DNA of 64,000 bases. Source: CAWFPR01 sp963817635. Its GTDB lineage: Bacteria; Acidobacteriota; Vicinamibacteria; Vicinamibacterales; 2-12-FULL-66-21. Location: positions 124,001-188,000 of the forward strand of contig CAWFPR010000028.1 in the NCBI GenBank assembly GCA_963817635.1. Direction: 5' to 3'. This document shows positions 18,030 to 31,600 of the stretch, in pieces. The notes beneath the pieces are model-generated. The model was not told the origin of the DNA, did not search any database, and was given only the letters and a program-made list of their open reading frames with translations. The position numbers were made by a program, and so were the translations under genes. Numbering within the stretch: position 1 is the first letter of the stretch; each line of letters starts with the position of its first letter.

Positions 18030-19889
18030 ATGCGGTTCGGTTGCGTCTCCCTGCTCGTCGCCACGCTCATCGCGCAATCATCACAACCGACGTTTCGAAC
18101 CGGCGTGGAGCTGCTGCGGCTGGACGTGACGGTCCTGGACAAATCCGGTGCGCCCGTCCGCGACCTCGGCGTCGGCGACTTCGTCGTCAAGGTGGATGGA
18201 AAGCCGAGGACGGTTTCGTTCGCGCGCTTCTACGGCCCTGAGGCGGACCAGCCCGCCACCGCCGCCGCCACCGCTCCTACCGCACCTCCGTCCTTTGCCG
18301 ACAACACCGTGGTCGCGCGGGGACGAGTCGTGATCCTCGTCGTGGATCTCGAGAGCATGACGCCAGGCTACGAGAAGGTCGTCCTCGACACGGCGGGATC
18401 GCTCATCGACCGCCTGGGCCCGGACGACTCGGTCGGGCTGATCCTGATTCCGGGCAAGGGCATCGAGTTGACGCGCGATCATGCGCGAGTGCGCCAGGCG
18501 CTCGCGGGCGCACGCGGGTTCGCGAGCGCGAGCAACCGGCAGCACGCCATCTCGGTACGCGAAGCGGAGGCGTTCTCGAGGGACGACCGGCGCGTCATGA
18601 GTGAAGTGATCGAGCGCGAGTGCCGGCCTTCGGACCAGATGTGCTCCCACGATCTCGACCGGGAGGCGCGGCAACTCCTCGTCGAGGCGGACCAGCACAT
18701 TCGCAACGTACTGACGACGCTGTCGGACCTGAACGCGAGGATCGCGCGTCTGGAGGCGCCACGCACCGTCGTCGTGCTCTCGGCGGGCCTGCCATACCGG
18801 CAGGACAGCGACTCGTACTTTCGCGACCTCAAGCGCCGCGCAGCCGAGTCCGGCACCACCACGTACGTCGTCCAGCTCTATCAGCCTGACACCGATGCGA
18901 GCCAGGGGGGAAAGCCCGGCACGTCAACGCTGTCAGGCATGGATCTCGCGGAGGGCCTCTCGAACGTCGCCGGCGCGACGGGCGGCTCGATCTATTCCGG
19001 CGTGGGGCGCGCCGCTGGAGTCTTCGACCGTATTCGAGCCGAGATCGTCCACACGTACCAGCTCGGCGTCGAGAGTGTCCCCGCCGACGCGGACGGAAGG
19101 GCGCACAAGATCGAGGTGCAGGTCACACGCTCCGGCGCCGTGGTCCGCGCACGCAGCGAGTTCACCGTCGCGAAGCCCGCGCGTCACGAGCGCACGGTGG
19201 CGGAGGTGATGGCGTTGCCGCCTGGCCTCGCGGAGACGCCGCTCTCCGTCGGCGTGTACGACACGCGCGGCGAGGACGCGACAACGCTCAAGCTGGTCGT
19301 CCTCCTGGAGAGCGTGACCGGCACGCGGCCCACTGGCGAGCCTTCGTTCGCGTTCTCAATCACGTCGAGCGACGGCAAGCCGGTGTTTCAGACGGAAGGG
19401 AAGATGAAGGCGCAGAGCGATCGGGCGGAGGCGACCGTGGCCGCGCAGGTCGCCCCGGGGCGCTACGTCCTGCGCGGCGCGATCGTGGACGCCGAACAGC
19501 GCGCGGGCTCAGTCGAGCTTCCGATCACGGTTGGTATGCGGCGGGCGGGCGAATTCCAGTTCAGCGATCTCATCGTGGGCACGCTCACCAACGGCTTCAC
19601 CCCCTCGTCGCGCCTCGAACCGCCGAGCGCGACCGCGATCCTCGAGCTGTACACGGCCGATCCTGCGCGGTTCGATGGTGTTACGGTCGATCTCGAATTG
19701 AGGAACGGAGAAAAGACATTGGCGACCGGCACGACGACGATCGCGAAGACGTCGCTGGAGCGGAGGCGCATCGCTCAGGGCAGACTCGAGATTCCCGCCC
19801 TCGAGCCCGGCACGTACCAGGTCGTTGCGGTCGTCAAGCACGGCGGACAACCGGTCGCGCACCTGTCGCGAACCGTCGTCCGACCTTAG
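18030..19889 (+). CDS. VWFA-related acidobacterial domain protein, exported
   Basis: A 619-residue protein starting with a weak signal (VSLLVATLIAQSSQ), then the acidobacterial VWFA-related domain: VELLRLDVTVLDKSGAPVRD and DFVVKVDGKPRTVSFARF, followed by the von Willebrand A fold (VVILVVDLESMTPGYEKV, TVVVLSAGLPY). The MIDAS motif is DLESM rather than DxSxS, so metal binding is uncertain. The C-terminal half is beta-rich and unrecognised. The ATG at 18030 has GAGG 5 bases upstream; a TATAAT at 17998-18003 gives a normal leader of about 20 bases. Such proteins are abundant in Acidobacteriota and of unknown role. Confidence 0.85.
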   Translation: MRFGCVSLLVATLIAQSSQPTFRTGVELLRLDVTVLDKSGAPVRDLGVGDFVVKVDGKPRTVSFARFYGPEADQPATAAATAPTAPPSFADNTVVARGRVVILVVDLESMTPGYEKVVLDTAGSLIDRLGPDDSVGLILIPGKGIELTRDHARVRQALAGARGFASASNRQHAISVREAEAFSRDDRRVMSEVIERECRPSDQMCSHDLDREARQLLVEADQHIRNVLTTLSDLNARIARLEAPRTVVVLSAGLPYRQDSDSYFRDLKRRAAESGTTTYVVQLYQPDTDASQGGKPGTSTLSGMDLAEGLSNVAGATGGSIYSGVGRAAGVFDRIRAEIVHTYQLGVESVPADADGRAHKIEVQVTRSGAVVRARSEFTVAKPARHERTVAEVMALPPGLAETPLSVGVYDTRGEDATTLKLVVLLESVTGTRPTGEPSFAFSITSSDGKPVFQTEGKMKAQSDRAEATVAAQVAPGRYVLRGAIVDAEQRAGSVELPITVGMRRAGEFQFSDLIVGTLTNGFTPSSRLEPPSATAILELYTADPARFDGVTVDLELRNGEKTLATGTTTIAKTSLERRRIAQGRLEIPALEPGTYQVVAVVKHGGQPVAHLSRTVVRP

Positions 19890-20016
19890 GCCGACCGTTG
19901 CCGACGATCGGAACCTACCGTTCGCGCCCTCGGGATTGAACTCGGGGACATCGTTTCTCTGTGCCCACTGACTGCTCTCCTTCCGCAACCGGGCAGTGCC
20001 GGCGTATAATCCAGTC

Positions 20017-20972
20017 ATGGCCGGCAGGATTGTTCTTGTCAGTGCCGCGGTCCTGCTGCTCGGCGGGGCTGCCGGCTGCGGTCAAGCGTCCTCTCCATCT
20101 CCATCCAGCCCGTCATCTGTTCCGCAGACCGCGTCACCCCCGATCTTCGCCGGCATCTGGCAGGGACAGTACAAGATCACGACGTGCGAGGGTGAGCGGG
20201 ACTGCTGGTTCCGGGTCGGCTCGACGCGCCCGTACGTGCTGCGGCTGTCGCAAGCCGGAGCCACGATCACCGGCATTGTCGAGGCGATGTCGTTCGTGGT
20301 GGACGTAACCGGCGAGGTCACCAATGACGGCCAAGTGACGCTGACCGGCTCGCGCCCCGCCACGAGTGGATGGGACGGCATGTCGGCGGTCGCGGTCTCG
20401 CTCACGGGACTCCGGCTCGACGACGGAAACGGCCTGGCGGGTGAATTCTGGTACACGCTGGATCACACGGGCGATGAATGGCCCTACCCCCACCTGGCGC
20501 ACGGCGCGACCATCCTTGGCGGCACCCGTGGCCCGCTCCCCGTGCGGTCTCCTGCAGCGCTCGCCGCGTACGAGGGCGTATGGGCAGGCACGTACGTCAT
20601 CGAGTCCTGTCAATTCGAAGGCTGGGCGTCCTGCTGGCCCGAAACGCTCGACGGCGCCTACACGCTCGCACTGGAACTGCGCGTCAATGGCGATGCGCTT
20701 GAAGGCGAACTCACCCTGCCTGGGGGCACGCGCGCTCCCGTCACCGCGACGGTGTCGTTGTCTGGAATCGGTACTTCGCGGAGCGGAGTCGCACGTCGTG
20801 AGCGGCGGCACAAGTTCCACGAGCATCGAGACGTGGAATGCGTTGCGCGACGCCTACGACCGCCTGATTGGGACATTCGAGTACCGAGCGGCGGTACAGC
20901 CCAACGACCGGTCAGCCTCACGTCGCGCGATATCGGGCGACGCTGGCCGGCGTCACGCGGCAGTTGTCCTGA
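20017..20972 (+). CDS. Lipoprotein with two repeated beta domains (frame-disrupted)
   Basis: A lipoprotein of about 318 residues: signal with lipobox GGAAGC, a Ser/Pro linker, then two similar domains opening FAGIWQGQYKITTCEG and YEGVWAGTYVIESCQF. Each has a matched Cys pair and AxV(S)LTG or VSLSG strands, a lipocalin-like pattern. The frame breaks at about 20765-20800 (one extra base) and again near 20905. The sequence then reads QPHVARYRATLAGVTRQLS to TGA at 20970-20972. A perfect TATAAT at 20005-20010 ends 6 bases before the ATG, the clearest leaderless-type promoter here. The last 30 bases of the coding region resemble 17794-17834. Confidence 0.65.
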
Positions 20973-21033
20973 ACCGAAGGAGTCCGCTCGCCTCCGGTGA
21001 GTCCCGACTTGGTCCTCCTGTAGAATGACGCGC

Positions 21034-23850
<2,817 letters not shown>

Positions 23851-23955
23851 CTGGTTGGATCGGGCGCCTGCCGGTACCCCGTCAGCAACCTATCACCCCG
23901 CAATTCCGTCCCATTCACCGACGACCCTGCACTCGAAATTTATCGGGGACTGAGC

Positions 23956-26382
23956 ATGTTTTCGACCATCCTCGCCGATCTCCGCGCGTCGGCCCGATCC
24001 GCGAGGCGACAGCCCGGATTCACCGCCGTCGTCGTCTTCACGCTGGCGCTCGGCATCGGCACGACGACGGCGATGTTCGCCCTGGTCCACGCAACGCTGC
24101 TGAAGCCGCTGCCCTACACGGACCCCGACCGCCTGGTGCTCGCGCGGCGTACAGTCGGCAGTCAGACCGTGATGTGGTCGTCGGCGCCAGACTATTACGA
24201 CTACCGCGAGCAGGCCGCCTGGTTCGAGACGCTGGCTCGGACCTCGGCCACCACGCGGAGAATCACCGTCGCCGGCGCGGAGCGGCCCGAACGCCTCTCG
24301 GCCACCCTGGTGTCGGACGATCTGTTCCGGATGCTCGGCATAGCGCCGGTCGCGGGACGCTCGTTCACGGTCGAGGAAGCGGTGGCGGGCGCTCCCTACG
24401 TCGTGATGGTGAGCGAGGGCTACGCACGGCGCCGGTTCGGTGATGCGGACGCGGCCGTGGGGCGAAGCCTCTCCGTGACGGGCATCGCCCGGCAGAATGT
24501 GGCAGCCACAATCGTCGGCGTGATGCCCGCCGGCTTTCGTTTCCTCGATCCGGTGGACCTGTGGGGTGTGATCCGCCGCGGCGAGAACGACGGCCCGGAG
24601 ACCCGGCAATTCCACAACTGGATACTCGTCGGCCGCCTGAAACCAGGCGTTTCGATCGAGGCGGCGCAGGGACAGGTCGATGTCATCTCACGGCGGCTGC
24701 AGCAGCTCTATCCCGGGACGAACAAGACGAAGGGGCTCCGGCTCGATCCCCTCCAGGCGGCGCTCTTTCAGCCGCAGACCCCGGGACTCGTGATGCTGAC
24801 GTGCGCGGTCGCGCTGCTCCTGCTCATCGCGTGCGCGAATGTCGCGGGCCTGCTGCTCGCGCGCGGTGCGGCGCGGCGTCCGGAATTCGCGCTGCGAGCC
24901 GCGCTCGGCGCCTCGCGCGCACGGATCGCGTGTCAGTTGCTGACCGAGAGCCTCTCGCTCGCAACGGTCGCGGGACTTGCCGGCGTGGCCCTGTCCGTGT
25001 GGCTGCAGCGCGTGCTGCCGATCGCTACAGGACTGGCGGACAGCGGCGTCGAGCCGCCGGGGCTCGAGTGGCGGATCCTGTCCTTCGCCCTGCTGATCTC
25101 GGTCGGCACCGGCATCGCCGCCGGAGTGGCGCCTGCCCTGCGCGCCTCGAATCAGCATCCGGGAAACGACCTCGAACCCGGGCCGCGATCGACGGACTCG
25201 GGGGGCAGCACCCGCCTGCGCAGCCTGCTCGTCGCCGGGCAGGTCAGCGTTACGCTCGTCCTCCTGATCGGCGCGGGCCTGCTGATCCGCAGCTTCGCAA
25301 AACTCACACAGGTCGATCTCGGCTTCGACCCGCATCATGTCCTGACCGGACAGCTCTCGCTTCCTTACACGGACCCGGGCCGGTGCGCCAGCTTCTTCGA
25401 GGGGCTGCGCGACGACGTGGCGGCCATGCCCGGGGTGACCGCGGTGAGCTTCACGAGCCACGTGCCCGTCCGGGATCCGGCAGGCGATCCGCCCGTGTGG
25501 GACGCCGGGCGACCACCGGTTGACGCCTCGCAGATGCAGAGTGCGGCGTTGCGTTATGTACTGCCCGGCTACCTGGACACGCTGCGCATTCCGCTTTTGG
25601 CGGGACGCGACCTGTCCGGGACCGACCGGGAGGAGACTCGACGGGTCCTCGTCATCAACCAGGCCATGGCCAGCCGGCTCTTCCCCGGCAAGGATCCGCT
25701 CGGCAAACACGTCATGATGGCGACCAGCGGACCCGAACCGCTTGCACTCGAAGTCGTCGGCGTCGCGGGGGATGCACGCATCTACGGCGTCGGCGCGCGT
25801 GCTCCGATGACGATGTACGTGCCGATCCGTCAACTGCCGAGGACGTCGTCGAACCTGGTGGTCCGGACGGAGCTGGATCCCCGGTCGCTCGCGAGCGCAG
25901 TCCGGGCGCTGGTCGCGAAGCGCGATCGTGATGTCGCGGTCGAGAACCTCACCAGCCTCGACGAGACGATCGGCGAATCACTCGTACCCGAGCGGGTCAC
26001 GACGATCACGCTCGGGTTGTTCTCGGCGCTCGCGCTGCTGCTCGCGTCGCTCGGGCTCTACGGTGTGCTCGCCTACCACGTGACCAGGCGCACGCCGGAG
26101 ATCGGCGTGCGCATCGCGCTCGGCGCGAGCACGCGCGCCATCCTGTCGCAGGTGCTGGCGCGCAGCGGCCTGATGGTGATTCCCGGCGTTGTCATCGGTA
26201 TCGCTGGAGCGCTCGCCGGGACGCGCCTCATGAACGGATTGCTCTACGGCATAGCGCCAACCGATCCGATTGCGATCGCGTTTGCGACCACGGGCCTCGT
26301 CGTCGTTGCGCTTGGCGCGAGCGCGCTGCCGGCGTGGCGCGCGGCCCGCGTCAACCCGGTGCAGGCGCTGCGTGGCGAGTAG
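23956..26382 (+). CDS. ADOP-family MacB/FtsX-like ABC transporter permease
   Basis: An 808-residue permease with the same two-module plan as the protein at 4556-7039 but clearly divergent. It starts DLRASARSARRQPGFTAVVV, then TTAMFALVHATLLKPLPY, the first periplasmic core, helices at about 270-395, the second core (FFEGLRDDVAAMPGVTAVSF) and final helices ending AWRAARVNPVQALRG. No ATPase or membrane-fusion protein is adjacent. Its stop is one base from the stop of the convergent macrodomain gene. A GGGGAC about 8 bases upstream serves as ribosome-binding site. Confidence 0.9.
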   Translation: MFSTILADLRASARSARRQPGFTAVVVFTLALGIGTTTAMFALVHATLLKPLPYTDPDRLVLARRTVGSQTVMWSSAPDYYDYREQAAWFETLARTSATTRRITVAGAERPERLSATLVSDDLFRMLGIAPVAGRSFTVEEAVAGAPYVVMVSEGYARRRFGDADAAVGRSLSVTGIARQNVAATIVGVMPAGFRFLDPVDLWGVIRRGENDGPETRQFHNWILVGRLKPGVSIEAAQGQVDVISRRLQQLYPGTNKTKGLRLDPLQAALFQPQTPGLVMLTCAVALLLLIACANVAGLLLARGAARRPEFALRAALGASRARIACQLLTESLSLATVAGLAGVALSVWLQRVLPIATGLADSGVEPPGLEWRILSFALLISVGTGIAAGVAPALRASNQHPGNDLEPGPRSTDSGGSTRLRSLLVAGQVSVTLVLLIGAGLLIRSFAKLTQVDLGFDPHHVLTGQLSLPYTDPGRCASFFEGLRDDVAAMPGVTAVSFTSHVPVRDPAGDPPVWDAGRPPVDASQMQSAALRYVLPGYLDTLRIPLLAGRDLSGTDREETRRVLVINQAMASRLFPGKDPLGKHVMMATSGPEPLALEVVGVAGDARIYGVGARAPMTMYVPIRQLPRTSSNLVVRTELDPRSLASAVRALVAKRDRDVAVENLTSLDETIGESLVPERVTTITLGLFSALALLLASLGLYGVLAYHVTRRTPEIGVRIALGASTRAILSQVLARSGLMVIPGVVIGIAGALAGTRLMNGLLYGIAPTDPIAIAFATTGLVVVALGASALPAWRAARVNPVQALRGE

Positions 26383-26383
26383 A

Positions 26384-26890
26384 TCAGCCCGTCACACCCT
26401 CGGCCGCGTATGCGGTGAGGACCTCCGGCGAGAAGCAGGCAAATATCACGCGGTCCACGGAACCCGGCATGGCCAGGGCGTCCCGGACCGTTGCGATGGC
26501 GATCGTCGTGGCCGCGTCGAGCGGATAGCCGTAGATTCCCGTGCTGATGGCCGGAAACGCGATGCTGCGCAAGCCCTCCTGTCGAGCGATCTCGAGCGAC
26601 GCGCGATACGCCGAGGCGAGCAGCTCGGGTTCGCCGCGATCGCCTCCGCTCCACACCGGTCCCACGGCGTGGATCACGAATCGCGCCGGGAGGCCGAATC
26701 CATGCGTCAGGCGCGCCTGGCCGGTTGGGCACGGTCGCAGCAGGGCGCATGCGACGGCGAGGTCGGGACCCGCCGCGCGGTGGATCGCGCCACAGACGCC
26801 TCCACCCGGCGCCAGCTCGCTGTTCGCGGCGTTCACGATGGCATCGACATCGAGCGTGGTGATATCAACAAGGCGGGCAGCGATGTCCAT
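26384..26890 (-). CDS. Macrodomain protein, probable O-acetyl-ADP-ribose deacetylase
   Basis: A 168-residue single macrodomain of the MacroD/YmdB type, which removes acetyl from O-acetyl-ADP-ribose or ADP-ribose from proteins. Hallmarks: DITTLDVDAIVNAANSEL with the catalytic-type Asn, GGGVCGAIHRAAG (ribose loop), FVIHAVGPVW and FPAISTGIYGYP (phosphate loop). Length matches the family. It starts 33 bases after the membrane-protein gene and converges with the ADOP permease gene. No partner ADP-ribosyltransferase is visible nearby. Confidence 0.92.
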   Translation of the reverse strand: MDIAARLVDITTLDVDAIVNAANSELAPGGGVCGAIHRAAGPDLAVACALLRPCPTGQARLTHGFGLPARFVIHAVGPVWSGGDRGEPELLASAYRASLEIARQEGLRSIAFPAISTGIYGYPLDAATTIAIATVRDALAMPGSVDRVIFACFSPEVLTAYAAEGVTG

Positions 26891-26923
26891 AGGCGTGACC
26901 TGTTCGGTTGGGGCTTCGATGTC

Positions 26924-27265
26924 CTACCAGCCCCGCCACCGCGCGAGCGTGAAGATCACGGCGGCGATGTACAGCGATCCGAAGATGATCTTGTTGTACC
27001 TCGCCAGCCACAGCGGCAGGTAGATGTCGAAGTTGTCCCGGCGGTCGTCCGTATACCGCGCCGCCACGCCCGTCAGCGGACACCGCCACTGGTTCGCGAG
27101 AATGATGACCACCTCGACAAAGACGATGGCGATCAGGACAGCAGCCGCGACAAGGTCGCGCCGCCAGGCGAAGACTGGAATGGCGAGTATGCAACCGGCG
27201 AAGAACGCCCACGCGACGGTATGGATCGTCTTGACGGCGCGGAGTGATGCTGCTGGACTCGGCAT
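26924..27265 (-). CDS. Small conserved membrane protein, unknown function
   Basis: A 113-residue protein with about four membrane segments: VAWAFFAGCILAIPVFAW, VAAAVLIAIVFVEVVIILA and a closing IIFGSLYIAAVIFTL. Between them is a polar stretch WRCPLTGVAARYTDD then DIYLPLWLARYNK. A CPLT motif beside a membrane helix and a Trp/Arg-rich end (RWRGW) recall small DUF2784-like or DoxX-like membrane proteins, without certainty. It lies between the methyltransferase and macrodomain genes on the same strand. No convincing ribosome-binding site. Confidence 0.65.
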   Translation of the reverse strand: MPSPAASLRAVKTIHTVAWAFFAGCILAIPVFAWRRDLVAAAVLIAIVFVEVVIILANQWRCPLTGVAARYTDDRRDNFDIYLPLWLARYNKIIFGSLYIAAVIFTLARWRGW

Positions 27266-27332
27266 AGCGCACTCGACACGGGAGAAGCCGGTAAAATCCT
27301 AACATCTCCCGAACGGTGCATCGGCCGGCCGC

Positions 27333-28130
27333 TCAGATCGCGGTCCCTCGTATCGCCCAGGCGCGCGCGGTCATCACGATCGCGCCAACAGAGTCCCGGG
27401 GCAGCGTCCGATCAAGCCTCAGCGCCAAGGCGTCACGGCGTTTGGCGTCGAGCGACGCCAAGTAGGACGGCGCCGGCCCGGTGCCCCCGAGCAGCGGCCG
27501 CCAGTAGTCGTCGAAGCTCGCGAACGGCGTGGGAATCTCGATCGGTTCGCAGCGCACATCCGCGAGGCGCGCCGCCTCGAACACCCTGACCAGGGCCTCG
27601 GGGCGACAGAGCGGGAAGCGCCGGCCTTCGTCGAGATCGCGCGCCGCCGAATCCAGCGCGACAGCCTCGTCCCAGAAACAGCGCAGGAAGTCCATCCTGC
27701 CGGAGTAGTCCCACACACACGCCGACACGGTCCCGTCGCGAACAGCCAGCGCGTTCATCTCGCGAAGGGCGGCCTCGGCGTCGGGAAAGAAATTGAGGGC
27801 GAGCAGCGACGCCACGCAGTTGTATCCTCCGTTGCGCGCGGGAAGCGCACCCGCTCCAGCCACCACGAAGGACGCCCGGGGGTCGCGTGAACGTTGCCGG
27901 GCGTGTTCGACGAACGGCCCGGCGGGATCGCAGCCGACCACCGTCGAGGGATCGGCTTCCCCGCAGATGGCGTCCGTCAGGGCTCCGGTGCCACACCCCA
28001 CGTCCAGCCAGTGCGCGCCGGCAGGGATCCGCAGCCAGGAAACCAGCCGTGGGGCGATCTGCCGGCTCCACCGGCCCATGAACGCCTCGTAGGTCGCGCC
28101 AGCGGCCCATGTGTCCCGAACGTCAGACAT
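27333..28130 (-). CDS. Class I SAM-dependent methyltransferase
   Basis: 265 residues with a Rossmann methyltransferase core. Motif I is HWLDVGCGTGALTDAI (about residues 40-55), the acidic loop is VVGCDPAGPFVEHARQR, and post-I/IV is VASLLALNFFPDAEAAL. It resembles UbiE/Methyltransf_11 proteins of small-molecule metabolism. MSDVRDTWAAG at 28130 is preferred to an upstream GTG because it matches the usual xxWxAGATYExFMGRWSR opening. It lies 57 bases downstream of the isoprenylcysteine-type methyltransferase gene and could be the last gene of that operon. Substrate unknown. Confidence 0.85.
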   Translation of the reverse strand: MSDVRDTWAAGATYEAFMGRWSRQIAPRLVSWLRIPAGAHWLDVGCGTGALTDAICGEADPSTVVGCDPAGPFVEHARQRSRDPRASFVVAGAGALPARNGGYNCVASLLALNFFPDAEAALREMNALAVRDGTVSACVWDYSGRMDFLRCFWDEAVALDSAARDLDEGRRFPLCRPEALVRVFEAARLADVRCEPIEIPTPFASFDDYWRPLLGGTGPAPSYLASLDAKRRDALALRLDRTLPRDSVGAIVMTARAWAIRGTAI

Positions 28131-28187
28131 GCGCTCGACTCTCCCCTGGCAGACGCGACCTGCCACGTGGGTGCCGGCCGGCCGACC

Positions 28188-28670
28188 TCAAAACCACCGC
28201 GGCACGTCGCGCTGAAAGTCGGCGTAGTCCTGTCCGAACGCGTGACGGAGGTAGCGCTCCTCGCGGCGCAGTACGAGAAACCAGAGCAGCGTCAGGACCA
28301 CCGGCAGCAGCACCAGCGGCCAGGCGACGTCGAAAATCAACGCGAGCCCGGTATAGAGCGACATCAGCGACAGGTACATCGGATTGCGCGTGAACCGGTA
28401 CGGACCATGGCGCACGAGCCGGCTGGCTGGATGGGACGGATGGATCGCGGTGCGGGCGCGCCAGAACGTGAACATGGCCCACCCGCCGCACGCCAGCGCG
28501 CCGGTCGCGAGGGCCCATCCAAGTGGCGCCAGCCACTGCCGCGCACCAAGCCCGGTGCGATAGACCCAGCGTTCCAGCGCGAGGCCGGCCAGGAACCCGG
28601 TGACGAAGACGAAGGGAGGCGGAAACCTGACGCCTGGACTCTTCACCGCAGGTTCCCCCGGCGACGTCAC
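28188..28670 (-). CDS. Isoprenylcysteine carboxyl/phospholipid methyltransferase-family membrane protein
   Basis: A 160-residue membrane protein with about four helices and the SAM-binding signature of the ICMT/PEMT family near the C-terminus: RLVRHGPYRFTRNPMYLS and REERYLRHAFGQDYADF. Bacterial members methylate unknown lipids or isoprenoid thiols. The GTG start overlaps the stop of the upstream fusion gene as GTGA, so translation is probably coupled. The pairing with a catalase-like/cytochrome fusion is noteworthy because it ties a membrane methyltransferase to redox chemistry. Confidence 0.85.
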   Translation of the reverse strand: MTSPGEPAVKSPGVRFPPPFVFVTGFLAGLALERWVYRTGLGARQWLAPLGWALATGALACGGWAMFTFWRARTAIHPSHPASRLVRHGPYRFTRNPMYLSLMSLYTGLALIFDVAWPLVLLPVVLTLLWFLVLRREERYLRHAFGQDYADFQRDVPRWF

Positions 28671-31600
28671 TTCCGCGCACGCGGCGGCGGGGCCGGACAG
28701 TTCGCGTAAGCGGGCGGCAGGCGGCCGTCCGTCGGCGCGTCCCGGTCGTCGTCGCGCACCTTCAGGTATTCGATGATCGCGAGCCGGTCCTCCGGCGGCA
28801 GGTATGGTCCGATCCGCCCGTTCTTCGGCTCGTCGTAGTCGGGCGCCTTCACGTACTCGCGGCTGAACTCGTGCCCCGTGTTGTGATTCCCGTCCTTCGA
28901 CGTGTCGAACAGCCAGAAGCCGGATTCCGGCTGTGCGAGACCCAGCTTGACCGGATCGAACTCGCGGCTGCCGACGCGGAACGTCTTCGGGCGCTCCTCG
29001 ACCGGCGACAGCAGGTCATAGACCGTCGGCACCGACCCGTTGTGCAGGAACGGCGGCGTGGCCCAGATTCCCGCGAGCGGCCGCGGCTTGTAGGCGTTGA
29101 GCACCTGCGGAAAATCGAGCGCGCCGAATCCGTCGTACACCGCCTGTTCGTCAGGTGTGAGGCCGCGTTCCGCATACGCCTTCTCGCGGATCATCGTGCC
29201 CACGTAGCTCAGCGCGGCCCCGACGGGCACCGACGCGGGGTCAATCGACGACAGCGCCTGCTCGACGCTGCCGTCGAGCCCGTCGAGCTCCCGCTGCATC
29301 CGGGCAATCGCGCGGCTGTTGGCGTCGGACGGCGGCAGCGTCCGCACGCGCGCGATTTCGCCGGTGAGGTACACCCGCTGCCGCGCGTTGCGCTTTTCGA
29401 GCGCCTCGCGCGCGACGCGCCTCAGGTCGGAAGCCGTCAGCCCCGTCCCGGTCAGGTTCACCTTCGCCCGGACGAAGTTCTCAGCCGTGTTCGGGTCGGT
29501 CCCGATGTCCGGAGTGCAGATCGTGCGCACGATCCACTCGGGGTCGGACGCGGTCTTCAGCGGGGCGTTCCGCAGCTTCAGCGCGGGTGGCGCGTTGAAC
29601 GGGCCGTGGCACTTCACACAGTGGTCGTTGAACAGCTGCCTGCCGCGTTCGGCCTTTTCGCGGTCGATCGAGCCGAACGCATCCGGCCACGTGGGGGGCT
29701 GAAGCTTGCGCAGCGTGATTTCGATCGTGTGCAGGCTCTCGAGCATCGCCGACGCGCGGAAGCGCTCGCTCGGGGGCAGCGGTCCACCATAGCGATTGAG
29801 CAGCGCATACTTCGCCCCAGTCCCCATCGTCTCGCCGAGGTTGCGCGCCATCGGCTGGCTGACCGACGCGTTGTACTGCACCCAGTCGAACTTCCAGATG
29901 TTCCAGATCGGCGGATAGTTCACCGGCGCGTCGCCGATGTCGTAGTTCGCCGCGTCGAGATGTGCGGCGAACACGGTATTCGAGATGCGCGTGAGCGCGT
30001 CGGTCCGGCCGTAGCCCTCCTCCGTGGGCACGAGCCCGTACCACTTCTCCGCGAATCCCATGGCCCCGAGCTGCCGGAGCACGTCGAACAGTTGCCAGCG
30101 CAGCTCGGCCTTTCCCGTCGGGTAGCGGTTGCCGAGCACCTTCCGCGCGAACCGGTTGAACTTCAGCGGATTGGCCAGCGTTGCGACCATGGACGCCACC
30201 ATGGTCGGCACGAAGTGCCCGAAGCTCGCGTCGGTGAAGGCGTGCAGCGCGGAGCCGCCATCGAAGCGCACCGCCGTCGTGCGCCCGTTGCGGGTCACGT
30301 TCAACTGTCCCGTGTGGCACGCCGCGCACGTGATGTCGAGCAGTTCCTCGTTCAAGTCCCGATCGAAGTGCTTCGAGAATCCGACGGGCAGCTGATCGGG
30401 GTTCTTGTCCGTGGGCGCATCGACGAGGAACCCGTAACGCCGCAGCACCTCCGGGTCGGCGAACCGCTGGTGCCCGATCGGCATCTCGAGGTTCACGAAC
30501 CAGCTGTAGCGCATGTCCTTCACGCCCGCGCCCTGGGGCGTGTAGTAGTAGAGCTGCCGCGCCGCCGCCTGGACACCCGCGCCCCAGCCCTGGTCGGGGT
30601 AGATCACCTCGTCCACGTGTTCCCGCGGCAGCATCGCGCGATCGGTGGTCGTGTAGTACATCGTCGCCACGCCCAACAGGCCGGCGCCGATGACCACGAG
30701 CGCCACCACCAGGAACGTCAGCCTGAGAATCGTCCCGAGCGTGATGCCGCCGACTCGCACCCGCGCCGCGTGCAGCCAGCCGAGCGGGCCGCTCCGCTCC
30801 GCGGCAAGCGTCCCCGCCATCCCGCCCTCGACCCCGCGGCTACGGAACCGCGCCGTCCGGCTCGCGGATTCCGCCGCCCATCGCGCGCGGTTGATGCTGC
30901 CAATCGGGTGGCTGCCGGGAATCGCGTGCTCCGTCACGTCGATGTACATCGCCTGGCAGTCCGCGTTCGTGAGCATCGACGCGGCGACGAGCGTCAGCCG
31001 CCCGACGACGTGGAAGGGCGACTGGGATTCGGGCCAATCCACGCTCGCGTTCTCGACCCAGTAGGACGGATCGTGCGACTTCCCCTTGTGGGTCATCCGC
31101 GACGCGTCGAGCAATTGCAGCCCGATGTCGAACGACGCCATCAGCCGGTCCTGGGTGAGGTGCCTCGCCAGTTCGTCGCGCAGCACGTTCTGGCCCTTGC
31201 CGATGGGCAGTCCGGTGTTGTCGGGCGCCGGGATCGCCGAGTACTTCACGGCGTCCGACTCCCCGTACGCGAAGGGCACATTGCTCCAGTAGCGGGTCTG
31301 CTGGTAGGGACGGATGCGTCCACGCTGCTGACGCGCGCCCCGCACGGCCGTGCCGAGAAATCCCAGCATGTCGCGGAACGGGAGCGAGAAGAACGTCTTC
31401 AGCTGTCGCCAGACGCTGCCGGCCGAGCGCACCTTCAGGAACGACGCGAAGGCGTGCGCGTCGTTGATCGGGAAGGTGGGCGCGTTGTTCATCGACAGGT
31501 CCACCCGGGAGCCGCCGGGGGCCTCGATCGAGAACGACATGGCGCGGACGTCCCGCTTCGAATCCGGGAAGATGGTCGATGCCGCGTTGGCGAAGCGGAC

